NCBI GenBank assembly: GCA_021604665.1
Contig: BQJK01000001.1
Coordinates: 1,144,419 to 1,208,418, forward strand
DNA: 64,000 nucleotides
Reading direction: 5' to 3'
DNA from: Rhodomicrobium sp.
GTDB lineage: Bacteria; Pseudomonadota; Alphaproteobacteria; Rhizobiales; HXMU1428-3
In this document: positions 63,337 to 64,000 of the stretch, piece by piece
How positions within the stretch are numbered: position 1 is the stretch's first letter
How the letters are laid out: each line of letters begins with the position of its first letter
Position numbers and translations under genes: made by a program
The notes under the pieces: generated by a model
Told to the model about the DNA's origin: nothing
Database searches by the model: none
The model's input: only the letters and a program-made list of their open reading frames with translations

Positions 63337-64000
63337 GTGAATTTGCATGATCACCTTCTAGCAGCGTTTCAACTAAAGCTACTAGATGCATCCCCCCTAA
63401 ACACAGGCTTTGGTGTCGCCGGCTATAAGGCTCTCGTGACAGAAGTAGGCCAAATCAAGCCCTATACAATCGCGATTAAATCCCGCCTCAACGCCCCCTC
63501 ATCTGAATTTACCCTTGAAGCCAGAATGCTAGAAGATCTCAGATCAGCAGGCTGGCCCATGCCCAAACCCCTGGCAAGCGATGCCCACACCCTCCTAATG
63601 GAATGGCTGGAAACTGATGGCAGCCCCCTCAGCAAAAACGGTGAAGCAGAGTTGGGCCAACAGCTAGCTCAATTACATAGTCAAAATACCAAAAGCTTCG
63701 GTTATGATTACAGCACCAGAATAGGCTCACTAGACCAACCAAACCCGCACGCAGAAAGCTGGGTTCCCTTCTTCCGTGAGCAACGGCTAGACTATATGGC
63801 CACAAAAGCGCATCAGGAAAATAAGCTGCCCTTGGAGCTTTTCAAACGGCTACAGAAGTTTCAAAAACAGCTAGAGGAGTACCTCCCTGAACCAGGCCAT
63901 CCAAGCCTTATTCATGGCGATATTTGGGGCGGCAACATCATCACGAATGATAATAAACTAAGCGGCCTCATAGACCCCGCCCTCTACCATGCCCATCCTG
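63337..64000 (+). CDS. Fructosamine-kinase-family protein, 3' end outside window
   Basis: A frame opens at GTG 63337, with AAGGAGGG upstream, and continues 221 codons to the right edge. The product is an aminoglycoside-phosphotransferase-like kinase of the fructosamine kinase family: an N-terminal lobe with FGVAGYKALVTEVG and TLLMEWLE hinge, then the catalytic loop LIHGDIWGGNII and LIDPALYHAHP with the metal-binding Asp. Fructosamine kinases and relatives repair glycated proteins by phosphorylating Amadori products. It is divergent from plcP. Confidence 0.88.
   Translation, partial: MNLHDHLLAAFQLKLLDASPLNTGFGVAGYKALVTEVGQIKPYTIAIKSRLNAPSSEFTLEARMLEDLRSAGWPMPKPLASDAHTLLMEWLETDGSPLSKNGEAELGQQLAQLHSQNTKSFGYDYSTRIGSLDQPNPHAESWVPFFREQRLDYMATKAHQENKLPLELFKRLQKFQKQLEEYLPEPGHPSLIHGDIWGGNIITNDNKLSGLIDPALYHAHP

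Noticed and set aside
1-64000. CRISPR array, prophage, insertion sequence, toxin-antitoxin or rRNA operon
   Set aside because: No regularly spaced repeats, transposase, integrase, phage structural gene, paired toxin-antitoxin frames or rRNA sequence was seen.

Overview
The window is chromosomal DNA from an alphaproteobacterium, most likely of the order Hyphomicrobiales or a close relative, with moderate GC content. The evidence is gene content and order: acpS-lepB-rnc-era, a TPR protein and BamB near der, panB, NnrU, DUF1489, aspS, rnd, ppk-ppx, hdaA, an AI-2E-family permease, a DUF2066 protein and purM-purN, a STAS-fused MlaE permease, and a plcP-agt lipid-remodelling pair. The closest genus cannot be settled from the sequence alone. 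I see no prophage, insertion sequence, CRISPR array or rRNA. There is one tRNA, tRNA-Leu(UAA).

Layout. Positions 1-3341 hold the minus-strand operon DUF2062-acpS-lepB-rnc-era (era runs off the left edge). Positions 3342-6554 are loosely packed and AT-rich, with a secreted 11-mer-repeat protein, a small Sel1 protein and a TetR regulator. Positions 6582-10699 carry a methyltransferase-fetA-fetB transporter operon, holC and der. Positions 10932-18014 carry bamB, a TPR membrane protein, panB, nnrU, two lipoproteins and a DUF1489 gene. Positions 18297-20905 hold a bufferin-type metallophore operon (precursor peptide, DUF692 enzyme, DUF2063 partner) followed by dodecin. Positions 20947-25279 form a minus-strand cluster of an ExbB/MotA-like channel, an ExbD-like protein with an unusual periplasmic domain, two duplicated Sel1 proteins and a lipoprotein. 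This is the best candidate for an undescribed system. Positions 25737-30115 carry a two-subunit molybdenum hydroxylase with XdhC and MobA-like maturation genes.

Positions 30143-33785 hold small envelope proteins, tRNA-Leu and structured intergenic repeats. Positions 33833-48125 hold core housekeeping genes: aspS, rnd, a DnaJ protein, ppx-ppk, hdaA, a permease, DUF2066 and purMN. Positions 48769-52586 hold a lone cytochrome P450, a membrane-anchored peptidase-S74-like domain, ndk and a cupin. Positions 52637-56593 are a complete Mla-type lipid transport operon. They are followed by a dipeptide epimerase, an MFS transporter, an orphan CheZ-like protein, and the plcP-agt pair preceded by a recognisable Pho-box-like site. 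A fructosamine-kinase-family gene runs off the right edge.

Themes. Envelope maintenance (LepB, BamB, Mla, Sel1/ExbBD cluster, many lipoproteins) and phosphorus economy (Ppk/Ppx, PlcP/Agt) recur. Metal handling appears twice: the bufferin operon and FetAB. Most annotations rest on recognised motifs and gene order; no database search was run.
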